A DNA stretch of 64,000 nucleotides from Nemopilema nomurai (Eukaryota > Cnidaria > Scyphozoa > Rhizostomeae > Rhizostomatidae), in assembly GCA_003864495.1 (NCBI GenBank), contig ML133498.1, positions 1 through 64,000 on the forward strand. The letters are read 5' to 3'. Made by a program: the position numbers and the translations under genes. The notes below the pieces were generated by a model. The model searched no databases. It was given only the letters and a program-made list of their open reading frames with translations, and was not told the origin of the DNA. This document shows, piece by piece, positions 1 through 12,110 of the stretch; the stretch's first letter is position 1, and each line of letters starts with the position of its first letter.

Positions 1-311
1 ACCCTAACCCTAACCCTAACCTAACTAACCCTAACCCTAACCCTAACCCTAACCCTAACCTAACCCTAACCCTAACCCTAACCCTAACCCTAACCCTAAC
101 CCTAACCCTAACCCTAACCTAATAACCCTAACCCTAACCCTAACCCTAACCCTAACCCTAACCCTAACCCTAACCCTAACACTAACCCTAACCCTAACCC
201 CAACCCCAACCCTAACCCTAACCCTAACCCTAACCCTCACCCTAACCCTAACCCCTAAACCTAACCCTAACCCTAAACCTAACCCTAACCCTAACCTTAA
301 CCCTAACCCTA
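1..311. repeat. Telomere tract, (CCCTAA)n
   Basis: The tract is nearly pure CCCTAA on the plus strand, so TTAGGG lies on the minus strand and points outward from position 1. This is the correct polarity for a true left chromosome end. Departures include short units missing a C near 20-28 and 59-62, an AATAA step near 120-124, CCCCAA units near 198-208, CCCTCA near 235-240, CCCCTAAA near 252-259, CCCTAAA near 271-277 and CCTTAA near 295-300. Substituted variants are concentrated on the inner side, as expected where telomerase no longer refreshes the sequence. The tract is short, but position 1 is where the assembly stops and is not necessarily the physical end. Confidence 0.97.
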
Positions 312-335
312 GCCTCGTTTCCATGCTAGCCTTGT
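296..335. other. Telomere to satellite junction
   Basis: The last telomere units read CCCTAACCCT and continue directly as AGCCTCGTTTCC at about 311. Inside the satellite the same monomer start is normally preceded by GCCCT. The telomere therefore joins the satellite in the register where both share CCCTAG. This is a microhomology-type junction, or a sign that the satellite tail and the telomere share an origin. No transposon remnant or unique sequence separates them. Confidence 0.9.
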
Positions 336-2000
336 TTTGATGCTTAAAGCCCTAGCCTCGTTTTCGTCCTTGTCTCGTTTTCATCCTAGCCTTGTTTCCA
401 TGCTAGCCTCGTTTTCGTCCTTGCCTCGTTTTCGTCCTAGCCTCGTTTCCATGCTAGCCTCGTTTTGGTTCTAAAGCCCTAGCCTCGTTTTCCTCTTAGC
501 CTTCTTTCCATGCTAGCCTTGTTTTGATACTTAAAGCCCTAGCCTCATTTTTGTCCTAACCTCGTTTTCATGCTAGCCTCGTTTTGGTGCTGAGGGCCCT
601 AGCCTCGTTTTCGTCCTAGCCTCGTTTCCATGCTAGCCTCGTTTTGGTGCTAGAGCCCTAGCCTCGTTTTCGTCCTAGCTTTGTTTCAATTCTTTCTTCG
701 TTTTGGTGCTAAAAGAAACAGCTTCGTTTTCGTTTCTGCTCCGTTTTTGTCATAGTCTCGTTTCCATGCTAGCATCAATTTGTTGCTAAATGCCCTAGCC
801 TTAATTTCGTTTTAGCCTCGATTTCGTCCTTGCCTCGTTTCCATGCTAGTTTCGTTTAGTTTCTAAAAGCTCTAGCCTCGTTTTTGTCCTAGCCTCGTTT
901 CCATGCTAACCTCGTTTTCGTCCTTGCCACGTTTTCACCCTAGCCTCGTTCTCCTCCTCGCCTCGTTTTGGTGCTAGAGCCCTAGCCTCGTTTTCGTCCT
1001 AGCTTCGTTTCAATTCTATCTTCGTTTTGGTGCTAAAAGAAAGAGCCTCGTTTTCGTTTTAACCTCGTATTTGTCCTAGCCTCTTTTCCATGCTAGCCTA
1101 GATTGGTGCTTAAAACCCACCCTCGTTTTCGTTTCTGCTCCGTTTTTGTTATAGTCTCGTTTCCATGCTAGCCTCAATTTGTTGCTAAAAGCCCTAGCCT
1201 CAATTTCGTTTTAGCCTCGATTTCGTCCTTGCCTCGTTTCCATGCTAGTTTCGTTTAGTTTCTAAAAGCTCTAGCCTCGTTTTTGTCCTAGCCTCGTTTC
1301 CATGCTAGCCTTGTTTTGGTTCTAAAGCCCTAGCCTCGTTTTCCTCTTAGCCTTGTTTCCATGCTAGCCTCGTTTTGATGCTTAAAGCCCTAGCCTCGTT
1401 TTCGTCCTTGTCTCGTTTTCACCCTGCCTTGTTTCCATGCTAGCCTCGATTTGGTGCTTAAAGCCCTAACCTTTTTTTCGTTTTTGCTCTGTTTCGGCAT
1501 AGTCTCGTTTCCGTGCTAGCCTCAATTTGTTGCTAAAAGCCCTAGCCTAAATTTCTATTTACCCTCGATTTCGTCCTTGCCTCGTTTCCATGCTAGTCTC
1601 GTTAAGTTGCTAAAAGCCCTAGCCTCATTTTTGTCCTAGCCTCGTTTCCATGCTAGCCTTGTTTTGGTTCTAAAGCCCTAGCTTCGTTTTCTTTCTAGCC
1701 TCGTTTTGGTGCTAGCCTCGTTTTTATGCTTAAAGCCCTAGTCTCATTTTTGTTCTAACCTCGTTTCTATGCTAGCCTCGTTTTGGTGCTAGAGCCCTAG
1801 CCTCGTTTTCGTCCTAGCTTCGTTTCAATTCTATCTTCGTTTTGGTGCTAAAAGACACAGCCTCTTTTTCGTTTCTGCTCCGTTTTTGTCATAGTCTCGT
1901 TTCCATGCTAGCCTCAATTTGTTGCTAAAAGCTCTAGCCTCAATTTCGTCCTTGCCTCGTTTTCGTCCTAGCCTCGTTTCCATGCTAGCCTCGTTTTGGT
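311..2000. repeat. Telomere-proximal mosaic satellite segment
   Basis: This is the outermost satellite stretch and is patched from pieces found further in. About 720-1440 matches about 2070-2790 at an offset of 1352 bp, using the shared CCACGTTTTCACCC marker at 927 and 2279. About 1440-2070 matches about 13425-14050 at an offset near 11979 bp, including the unusual GTCTCATTTTTG at 1741 and 13720. Bases 311-720 are ordinary trimers with no obvious long-range partner. No gene is visible. Confidence 0.75.
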
Positions 2001-5000
2001 TCTAGAGCCCTAGCCTCGTTTTCGTCCTAGCTTCGTTTCAATTCCATCTTCGTTTTGGTGCTAAAAGACACAGCCTCATTTTTGTTTCTGCTCCGTTTTT
2101 GTCATAGTCTCGTTTCCATGCTAGCATCAATTTGTTGCTAAGAGCCCTAGCCTCAATTTCGTTTTAGCCTCGATTTCGTCCTTGCCTTGTTTCCATGCTA
2201 GTTTCGTTTAGTTTCTAAAAGCTCTAGCCTCGTTTTTGTCCTAGCCTCGTTTCCATGCTAACCTCGTTTTCGTCCTTGCCACGTTTTCACCCTAGCCTCG
2301 TTCTCCTCCTCGCCTCGTTTTGGTGCTAGAGCCCTAGCCTCGTTTTCGTCCTAGCTTCGTTTCAATTCTATCTTCGTTTTGGTGCTAAAAGAAACAGCCT
2401 CGTTTTCGTTTTAACCTCGTATTTGTCCTAGCCTCTTTTCCATGCTAGCCTAGATTGGTGCTTAAAACCCACCCTCGTTTTCGTTTCTGCTCCGTTTTTG
2501 TTATAGTCTCGTTTCCATGCTAGCCTCAATTTGTTGCTAAAAGCCCTAGCCTCAATTTCGTTTTAGCCTCGATTTCGTCCTTGCCTCGTTTCCATGCTAG
2601 TTTCGTTTAGTTTCTAAAAGCTCTAGCCTCGTTTTTGTCCTAGCCTCGTTTCCATGCTAGCCTTGTTTTGGTTCTAAAGCCCTAGCCTCGTTTTCCTCTT
2701 AGCCTTGTTTCCATGCTAGCCTCGTTTTGATGCTTAAGGCCCTAGCCTCGTTTTCGTCCTTGTCTCGTTTTCACCCTGCCTTGTTTCCATGCTAGCCTCG
2801 TTTTCGTCCTTGCCTCGTTTTCGTCCTAGCCTCGTTTCCATGCTAGCCTCGTTTTGGTTCTAAAGCCCTAGCCTCGTTTTCCTCTTAGCCTTGTTTCCAT
2901 GCTAGCCTCGTTTTGGTGCTAGAGCCCTAGCCTCGTTTTCGTCCTAGCTTCGTTTCAATTCTATCTTCGTTTTGGTGCTAAAAGAAACAGCCTCGTTTTC
3001 GTTTTAACCTCGTATTTGTCCTAGCCTCGTTTCCATGCTAGCCTCGACTTGGTGCTTAAAACCCACCCTCGTTTTCGTTTCTGCTCCGTTTTTGTCATAG
3101 TCTCGTTTCCATGCTAGCCTCAATTTGTTGCTAAAAGCCCTAGCCTCAATTTCGTTTTAGCCGCGATTTCGTCCTTGCCTCGTTTCCATGCTAGTTTCGT
3201 TTAGTTTCTAAAAGCTCTAGCCTCGTTTTTGTCCTAGCCTCGTTTCCATGCTAGCCTTGTTTTGGTTCTAAAGCCCTAGCCTCGTTTTCCTCTTAGCCTT
3301 GTTTCCATGCTAGCCTTGCTTTGATGCTTAAAGCCCTAGCCTCATTTTTGTTCTAACCTCGTTTCCATGCTAGCCTCGTTTTGGTGCTAGAGCCCTAGCC
3401 CCGTTTTCTTCCTAGTCTCGTTTCCATGCTAGCCGTGTTTCGATGCTAAAAGCCCTAGCCTCGTTTTCGTCCAAGAATTGTTTCCATTTTAGCCTCGTTT
3501 TGTTCCTAGCCTCGTTTTGATGCTTAAAGCCCTAGCATCATTTTTGTCCTAATATCGTTTTTATGCTAGCTTTGTTTTGATGCTTAATCCCTAGCCTCAT
3601 TTTTGTCTTAACCTCGTTTTCATGCTAACCTCGTTTTGGTGCTGAACGCCCAAGGATCGTTTTCGTCCTTGCCACATTTCCATGCTTTTCTCGCTTAGTT
3701 ACTTAAAGCCCTAGCCTCTTCTTCGTCCTAGCCTTGTTTCCATGCTTCCTAGCCTTGTTTCCATGCAATCCTCAACTTTGTGCTAGCCTTCTTTTGGTGC
3801 TAAAAGCCATAGCCTCGTTTTCATCCTACCTTCGATTCTATGCAAGCATCGTTTTGGTGCTAAAGCCCTAGCCTCGTTTTCTTCCTAGTCTCGTTTCCAT
3901 GCTAGCCTTGTTTTGGTGCTAAAAGCCCTAGCCTGGCTTTCGTCCTAGCCTCATTTTGGTGCTGGAGCCCTAGCCTTGTTTCCATTTTAGCCTCGTTTGT
4001 TCCTAGCCTCGTTTTGATGCTTAAAGCCCTAGCATCATTTTCGTCCTAACCTCGTTTTCATGCTAGCCTCGTTTTGGTGCTGAACCCTAGCCTCGTTTTC
4101 GTACAAGCCTCGTTTCCATGCAAGCCTCGTTTTGGTTCTAAAGCCCTAGCCTCGTTTTCCTCTTAGCCTCGTTTTGGTGCTAGAGCCCTTGCCTCGTTCT
4201 CCTCCTAGCCTTGTTTCCATAATAGCCTCGTTTTCGTCTTTGTCTCGTTTTCATCCTAGCCTTGTTTCCATGCTAGCCTCGTTTTTGTCCTTGCCTCGTT
4301 TTCGTCCTAGCTTCGTTTCCATGCTAGCCTCGTTTTGGTGCTAGAGCACTAGCCTCGTTTTCGTCCTAGCTTCGTTTAAATTCTATCCTCGTTTTGGTGC
4401 AAAATGCCCTAGCCTTGTTTTCGTTTAAGCCTCGTTTTCGTTCTAGTCTCGTTTCCATGCTAGCCTCGATTTGGTGCTTAAAGCCCTAAACTTTTTTTCG
4501 TTTTTGCTCCGTTTCGGCATAGTCTCGTTTCCATGCTAGCCTCAATTTGTTGCTAAAAGCCTAGCCTCAATTTCTATTTAGCCTCGATTTCGTCCTTGCC
4601 TCGTTTCCATGCTAGTCTCGTTAAGTTGCTAAAAGCCCTAGCCTCAATTTCTATTTAGCCTCGATTTCGTCCTAGCCTCGTTTCCATGCTAGCCTCGTTT
4701 TGGTGCTAGCCTCGTTTTATGCTTTAAGCCCTAGCCTCATTTTTGTTCCAACCTCGTTTCCATGCTAGCCTTGTTTTGATGCTAGAGCACTAGCCTCGTT
4801 TTCGTCCTAGCTTCGTTTAAATTCTATCTTCGTTTTGGTGCTAAAAGACACAGCCTCGTTTTCGTTTCTGCTCCGTTTTTGTCATAGTCTCGTTTCCATG
4901 CTAGCCTCAATTTGTTGCTAAAAGCCCTAGCCTCACATTCGTCCTTGCCTCGTTTTCGTCCTAGCCTCGTTTCCTTGCTAGCCTCGTTTTGGTGCTAGAG

Positions 5001-6514
5001 CCTAGCTCGTTTTCGTTCTAGCTTCGTTTCAATTCTATCTTCGTTTTGGTGCTAAAAGAAACAGCCTCCTTTTCGTTTTAACCTCGTATTTGTCCTAGCC
5101 TCGTTTCCATGCTAGCCTCGACTTGGTGCTTTAAACCCACCCTCGTTTTCGTTTCTGCTCCGTTTTTGTCATAGTCTCGTTTCCATGCTAGCCTCAATTT
5201 GTTGCTAAAAGCCCAAGCCTCAATTTCGTTTTAGCCTCGATTTCGTCCTTGCCTCGTTTCCATGCTAGTTTCGTTTAGTTTCTAAAAGCTCTAGCCTCGT
5301 TTTTGTCCTAACCTCGTTTCCATGCTAGCCTTGTTTTGGTTCTAAAGCCCTAGCCTCGTTTTCCTCTTAGCCTTGTTTCCATGCTAGCCTTGCTTTGATG
5401 CTTAAAGCCCTAGCCTCATTTTTGTTCTAACCTCGTTTCCATGCAAGCATCGTTTTGGTGCTAGAGCCCTAGCCTCGTTTTCGTCCTAGCTTCGTTTCAA
5501 TTCTATCTTCGTTTTGGTGCTAAAAGACACAGCCTCGTTTTCTTTTTTACCTCGTATTTGTCATAGTCTCGTTTCCATGCTAGCCTCAATTTTTTGCTAA
5601 AAGCACTAGCCTCAATTTCAATTTAACCTCGATTTCGTCCTTGCCTCGTTTCCATGCTAGTTTCGTTTAGTTGCTAAAAGCTCTAGCATCATTTTCGTCT
5701 TAACCTCGTTTTCATGCTAGCCTCGTTTTGGTGCTGAACCCCTAGCCTCGTTTTCGTTCTAGCCTAGTTTCCATGCAAGCCTCGTTTTGGTGCTAGCCTC
5801 GTTTTGATGCTTAAAGCCCTAGCCTCATTTTTGTTCTAACCTCGTTTCCATGCTAGTCTCGTTTTGCTGCTAGAGCCCTAGCCTCGTTTTCGTCCTAGCT
5901 TCGTTTCAATTCTATCTTCGTTTTGGTGCTAAAAGACACAGCCTCGTTTTCGTTTAACCTCGTATTTGTCCTAGCCTCGTTTCCATGCTAGCCTCGACTT
6001 GGTGCTTAAAACCCACCCTCGTTTTCGTTTCTGCTCCGATTTTGTCATAGTCTCGTTTCCATGCTAGCCTCAATTTGTTGCTAAAATCCCTAGCCTCAAT
6101 TTCGTTTTAGCTTTGATTTCGTCCTTTCCTCGTTTCCATGCTAGTTTCGTTTAGTTTCTAAAAGCTCTAGCCTCGTTTTTGTCCTAGCCTCGTTTCCATG
6201 CTAACCTCGTTTTGGTTCTAAAGCCCTAGCCTCGTTTTCCTCTTAGCCTTGTTTCCATGCTAGCCTTGTTTTGATGCTTAAAGCCCTAGCCTCATTTTTG
6301 TCCTAACCTCGTTTTCATGCTAGCCTCGTTTTGGTGCTGAACGCCCTAGCCTCGTTTTCTTCCTAGTCTCGTTTCCATGCTAGCCGTGTTTATGTGCTAA
6401 AAGCCCTAGCCTCGTTTTCGTCCAAGACTCTTTTCCATTTTAGCCTCGTTTTGGTGCTGAAACCCTAGCCTCCTTTTCGTCCTAGCCTCGTTTCCATGGA
6501 AGCCTCGTTTTGGT
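2001..6514. repeat. 4.5-kb higher-order repeat, copy 1
   Basis: This unit is repeated directly next door. The offset to copy 2 is 4514 bp at the left edge (TCTAGAGCCC at 2001 and 6515), 4505 bp in the middle (CAAGG marker at 3651 and 8156) and 4514 bp at the right edge (CCATGGAAGCC). The drift between these offsets comes from small insertions and deletions, mainly in T runs. Distinctive sub-blocks are the GCCTGGCTTTCG marker at 3931 and the GCCGTGTTT monomers. No gene is visible. Confidence 0.88.
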
Positions 6515-9500
6515 TCTAGAGCCCTAGCCTCGTTTTCGTCCTAGCTTCGTTTCAATTCCATCTTCGTTTTGGTGCTAAAAGACACAGCCTCATTTTTGTT
6601 TCTGCTCCGTTTTTGTCATAGTCTCGTTTCCATGCTAGCATCAATTTGTTGCTAAGAGCCCTAGCCTCAATTTCGTTTTAGCTCGATTTCGTCCTTGCCT
6701 TGTTTCCATGCTAGTTTCGTTTAGTTTATAAAGCTCTAGCCTCGTTTTTGTCCTAGCCTCGTTTCCATGCTAACCTCGTTTTCGTCCTTGCCACGTTTTC
6801 ACCCTAGCCTCGTTTCTCCTCGCCTCGTTTTGGTGCTAGAGCCCTAGCCTCGTTTTCGTCCTAGCTTCGTTTCAATTCTATCTTCGTTTTGGTGCTAAAA
6901 GAAACAGCCTCGTTTTCGTTTTAACCTCGTATTTGTCCTAGCCTCTTTTCCATGCTAGCCTAGATTGGTGCTTAAAACCCACCCTCGTTTTCGTTTCTGC
7001 TCCGTTTTGTTATAGTCTCGTTTCCATGCTAGCCTCAATTTGTTGCTAAGAGCCCTAGCCTCAATTTCGTTTTAGCCTCGATTTCGTCCTTGCCTTGTTT
7101 CCATGCTAGTTTCGTTTAGTTTCTAAAAGCTCTAGCCTCGTTTTTGTCCTAGCCTCGTTTCCATGCTAGCCTTGTTTTGGTTCTAAAGCCCTAGCCTCGT
7201 TTTCCTCTTAGCCTTGTTTCCATGCTAGCCTCGTTTTGATGCTTAAAGCCCTAGCCTCGTTTTCGTTTGTCTCGTTTTCACCCTGCCTTGTTTCCATGCT
7301 AGCCTCGTTTTCGTCCTTGCCTCGTTTTCGTCCTAGCCTCGTTTCCATGCTAGCCTCGTTTTGGTTCTAAAGCCCTAGCCTCGTTTTCCTCTTAGCCTTG
7401 TTTCCATGCTAGCCTCGTTTTGGTGCTAGAGCCCTAGCCTCGTTTTCGTCCTAGCTTCGTTTCAATTCTATCTTCGTTTTGGTGCTAAAAGAAACAGCCT
7501 CGTTTTCGTTTTAACCTCGTATTTGTCCTAGCCTCGTTTCCATGCTAGCCTCGACTTGGTGCTTAAAACCCACCCTCGTTTTCGTTTCTGCTCCGTTTTG
7601 TCATAGTCTCGTTTCCATGCTAGCCTCAATTTGTTTGCTAAAAGCCCTAGCCTCAATTTCGTTTTAGCCGCGATTTGTCCTTGCCTCGTTTCCATGCTAG
7701 TTTCGTTTAGTTTCTAAAAGCTCTAGCCTCGTTTTTGTCCTAGCCTCGTTTCCATGCTAGCCTTGTTTTGGTTCTAAAGCCCTAGCCTCGTTTTCCTCTT
7801 AGCCTTGTTCCATGCTAGCCTTGCTTTGATGCTTAAAGCCCTAGCCTCATTTTTGTTCTAACCTCGTTTCCATGCTAGCCTCGTTTTGGTGCTAGAGCCC
7901 TAGCCCCGTTTTCTTCCTAGTCTCGTTTCCATGCTAGCCGTGTTTCGATGCTAAAAGCCCTAGCCTCGTTTTCGTCCAAGAATTGTTTCCATTTTAGCCT
8001 CGTTTGTTCCTAGCCTTCGTTTTGATGCTTAAAGCCCTAGCATCATTTTTGTCCTAATATCGTTTTTATGCTAGCTTTGTTTTGATGCTTAATCCCTAGC
8101 CTCATTTTTGTCTTAACCTCGTTTTCATGCTAACCTCGTTTTGGTGCTGAACGCCCAAGGCTCGTTTTCGTCCTTGCCACATTTCCATGCTTTTCTCGCT
8201 TAGTTACTTAAAGCCCTAGCCTCTTCTTCGTCCTAGCCTTGTTTCCATGCTTCCTAGCCTTGTTTCCATGCAATCCTCAACTTTGTGCTAGCCTTCTTTT
8301 GGTGCTAAAAGCCATAGCCTCGTTTTCATCCTACCTTCGATTCTATGCAAGCATCGTTTTGGTGCTAAAGCCCTAGCCTCGTTTTCTTCCTAGTCTCGTT
8401 TCCATGCTAGCCTTGTTTTGGTGCTAAAAGCCCTAGCCTGGCTTTCGTCCTAGCCTCATTTTGGTGCTGGAGCCCTAGCCTTGTTTCCATTTTAGCCTCG
8501 TTTTGTTCCTAGCCTCGTTTTGATGCTTAAAGCCCTAGCATCATTTTCGTCCTAACCTCGTTTTCATGCTAGCCTCGTTTTGGTGCTGAACCCCTAGCCT
8601 CGTTTTCGTACAAGCCTCGTTTCCATGCAAGCCTCGTTTTGGTTCTAAAGCCCTAGCCTCGTTTTCCTCTTAGCCTCGTTTTGGTGCTAGAGCCCTTGCC
8701 TCGTTCTCCTCCTAGCCTTGTTTCCATAATAGCCTCGTTTTCGTCTTTGTCTCGTTTTCATCCTAGCCTTGTTTCCATGCTAGCCTCGTTTTTGTCCTTG
8801 CCTCGTTTTCGTCCTAGCTTCGTTTCCATGCTAGCCTCGTTTTGGTGCTAGAGCACTAGCCTCGTTTTCGTCCTAGCTTCGTTTAAATTCTATCCTCGTT
8901 TTGGTGCAAAATGCCCTAGCCTTGTTTTCGTTTAAGCCTCGTTTTCGTTCTAGTCTCGTTTCCATGCTAGCCTCGATTTGGTGCTTAAAGCCCTAAACTT
9001 TTTTTCGTTTTTGCTCCGTTTCGGCATAGTCTCGTTTCCATGCTAGCCTCAATTTGTTGCTAAAAGCCCTAGCCTCAATTTCTATTTAGCCTCGATTTCG
9101 TCCTTGCCTCGTTTCCATGCTAGTCTCGTTAAGTTGCTAAAAGCCCTAGCCTCAATTTCTATTTAGCCTCGATTTCGTCCTAGCCTCGTTTCCATGCTAG
9201 CCTCGTTTTGGTGCTAGCCTCGTTTTTATGCTTTAAGCCCTAGCCTCATTTTTGTTCCAACCTCGTTTCCATGCTAGCCTTGTTTTGATGCTAGAGCACT
9301 AGCCTCGTTTTCGTCCTAGCTTCGTTTAAATTCTATCTTCGTTTTGGTGCTAAAAGACACAGCCTCGTTTTCGTTTCTGCTCCGTTTTTGTCATAGTCTC
9401 GTTTCCATGCTAGCCTCAATTTGTTGCTAAAAGCCCTAGCCTCACATTCGTCCTTGCCTCGTTTTCGTCCTAGCCTCGTTTCCTTGCTAGCCTCGTTTTG

Positions 9501-11028
9501 GTGCTAGAGCCCTAGCCTCGTTTTCGTTCTAGCTTCGTTTCAATTCTATCTTCGTTTTGGTGCTAAAAGAAACAGCCTCCTTTTCGTTTTAACCTCGTAT
9601 TTGTCCTAGCCTCGTTTCCATGCTAGCCTCGACTTGGTGCTTTAAACCCACCCTCGTTTTCGTTTCTGCTCCGTTTTTGTCATAGTCTCGTTTCCATGCT
9701 AGCCTCAATTTGTTGCTAAAAGCCCAAGCCTCAATTTCGTTTTAGCCTCGATTTCGTCCTTGCCTCGTTTCCATGCTAGTTTCGTTTAGTTTCTAAAAGC
9801 TCTAGCCTCGTTTTTGTCCTAACCTCGTTTCCATGCTAGCCTTGTTTTGGTTCTAAAGCCCTAGCCTCGTTTTCCTCTTAGCCTTGTTTCCATGCTAGCC
9901 TTGCTTTGATGCTTAAAGCCCTAGCCTCATTTTTGTTCTAACCTCGTTTCCATGCTAGCATCGTTTTGGTGCTAGAGCCCTAGCCTCGTTTTCGTCCTAG
10001 CTTCGTTTCAATTCTATCTTCGTTTTGGTGCTAAAAGACACAGCCTCGTTTATTTTTTTACCTCGTATTTGTCATAGTCTCGTTTCCATGCTAGCCTCAA
10101 TTTTTTGCTAAAAGCACTAGCCTCAATTTCAATTTAACCTCGATTTCGTCCTTGCCTCGTTTCCATGCTAGTTTCGTTTAGTTGCTAAAAGCTCTAGCAT
10201 CATTTTCGTCTTAACCTCGTTTTCATGCTAGCCTCGTTTTGGTGCTGAACCCCTAGCCTCCGTCGTTTTCTTCTAGCCTCGTTTCCATGCAAGCCTCGTT
10301 TTGGTGCTAGCCTCGTTTTGATGCTTAAAGCCCTAGCCTCATTTTTGTTCTAACCTCGTTTCCATGCTAGTCTCGTTTTGCTGCTAGAGCCCTAGCCTCG
10401 TTTTCGTCCTAGCTTCGTTTCAATTCTATCTTCGTTTTGGTGCTAAAAGACACAGCCTCGTTTTCGTTTAACCTCGTATTTGTCCTAGCCTCGTTTCCAT
10501 GCTAGCCTCGACTTGGTGCTTAAAACCCACCCTCGTTTTCGTTTCTGCTCCGATTTTGTCATAGTCTCGTTTCCATGCTAGCCTCAATTTGTTGCTAAAA
10601 TCCCTAGCCTCAATTTCGTTTTAGCTTTGATTTCGTCCTTTCCTCGTTTCCATGCTAGTTTCGTTTAGTTTCTAAAAGCTCTAGCCTCGTTTTTGTCCTA
10701 GCCTCGTTTCCATGCTAACCTCGTTTTGGTTCTAAAGCCCTAGCCTCGTTTTCCTCTTAGCCTTGTTTCCATGCTAGCCTTGTTTTGATGCTTAAAGCCC
10801 TAGCCTCATTTTTGTCCTAACCTCGTTTTCATGCTAGCCTCGTTTTGGTGCTGAACGCCCTAGCCTCGTTTTCTTCCTAGTCTCGTTTCCATGCTAGCCG
10901 TGTTTATGTGCTAAAAGCCCTAGCCTCGTTTTCGTCCAAGACTCTTTTCCATTTTAGCCTCGTTTTGGTGCTGAAACCCTAGCCTCCTTTTCGTCCTAGC
11001 CTCGTTTCCATGGAAGCCTCGTTTTGGT
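6515..11028. repeat. 4.5-kb higher-order repeat, copy 2
   Basis: This is the direct tandem copy of 2001-6514 and keeps the same order of variant monomers throughout, including rare ones such as CATGGAAGCC near 11008 and TCCAAGACTC near 10935. Differences seen by eye are mostly one-base changes in T runs and a few substitutions, for example CAAGGATCG in copy 1 against CAAGGCTCG here. Similarity ends at about 11028, where the sequence continues with TTTTAAAGCCC instead of TTCTAGAGCCC. Confidence 0.88.
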
Positions 11029-12110
11029 TTTAAAGCCCTAGCCTCGTTTTCCTCCTACCCTCCTTTTGGTGCTAGATCCCTTGCCTCGTTTTCCTCCTAG
11101 CCTTGTTTCCATGCTAGCCTCGTTTTCGTCCTTGTCTCGTTTTCATCCTAGCCTTGTTTCCATGCTAGCCTCGTTTTCGTTCCTGCCTCGTTTTCTTCCT
11201 AGCCTCGTTTCCATGCTAACCTCGTTTTGGTTCTAGAGCACTAGTTTCGTTTTCTTCCCAGCTTCGTTTAAATTCTATCCTCGTTTTGGTGCAAAAAGCC
11301 CTAGCCTTGTTTTCGTTCAAGCCTCGTTTTCGTCCTAGTCTCATTTCCATGCTAGCCTCGATTTGGTGCTTGAAGCTCTAACCTTTTTTTCGTTTTTGCT
11401 CCGTTTTGGCATAGTCTCGTTTCCATGCTAGCCTCAATTTATTGCTAAAAGCCCTGGCCTCAATTTCTATTTAGCCTTAATTTCGTCCTTGCCTCTTTTC
11501 CATGCTAGTCTCGTTTAGTTGCTAAAAGCCCTAGCCTCATTTTAGTCCTAGCCTTGTTTCCATGCTAGCCTCGTTTTGGTGCTAGCCTCGTTTTGATGCT
11601 TAAAGCCCTAGCCTCATTTTTGTCCTAACCTCGTTTTCATGCTAACCTCGTTTTGGTGCGGAATGCCCTAGCCTCGTTTTCGTCCTAGCCTCGATTTCAT
11701 GCAAGCCTCGTTTTGGTTCTAAAGCCCTAGCCTCGTTTTCCTCCTAGCCTTGTTTCCATGCTAGCCTCGTTTTCGTCCTAGACTCGTTTCCATGCTAGCC
11801 TCGTTTTCGTCCTTGCCTTGTTTTCGTCCTAGCCTCGTTTCCATGCTAGCCTCGTTTTGGTAATAGAGCCCTAGCCTCGTTTTCGTCCTAGCTTCGTTTC
11901 AATTCCATCTTCGTTTTGGTGCTAAAAGACACAGCCTCGTTTTCGTTTCTGCTCTGTTTTTGTCATAGTCTCGTTTCCATGCTAGCCTCAATTTGTTGCT
12001 AAATGCCCGAGCCTCAATTTCGTTTTAGCCTCGATTTCGTCCTTGCCTCGTTTCCATGCTAGCCTCGTTTTTATGCTTAAAGCCCTAGCCTCATTTTTGT
12101 TCTAACCTCG
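11029..12110. repeat. Diverged satellite segment between 4.5-kb copies
   Basis: These are ordinary 17-bp monomers with more substitutions than the neighbouring copies. The module order from about 11029 to 11700 resembles about 8640-9330 and about 4130-4830, but with private changes such as ACTAGTTTCG near 11240 and AGCCTTAATTTCG near 11470. This fits an older copy that has escaped recent homogenisation. No gene is visible. Confidence 0.6.

Noticed and set aside
1..311. Interstitial telomere sequence rather than a true end
   Set aside because: The tract begins at position 1 in the correct outward polarity and degenerates inward. Sequence beyond position 1 cannot be excluded, but nothing suggests it.
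55..324. An 89-residue minus-strand open frame
   Set aside because: It starts in the first satellite monomer and runs through the telomere, giving only Leu-Gly and Arg-Val dipeptides that switch wherever a telomere unit is irregular. This is what hexamer repeats give by chance.
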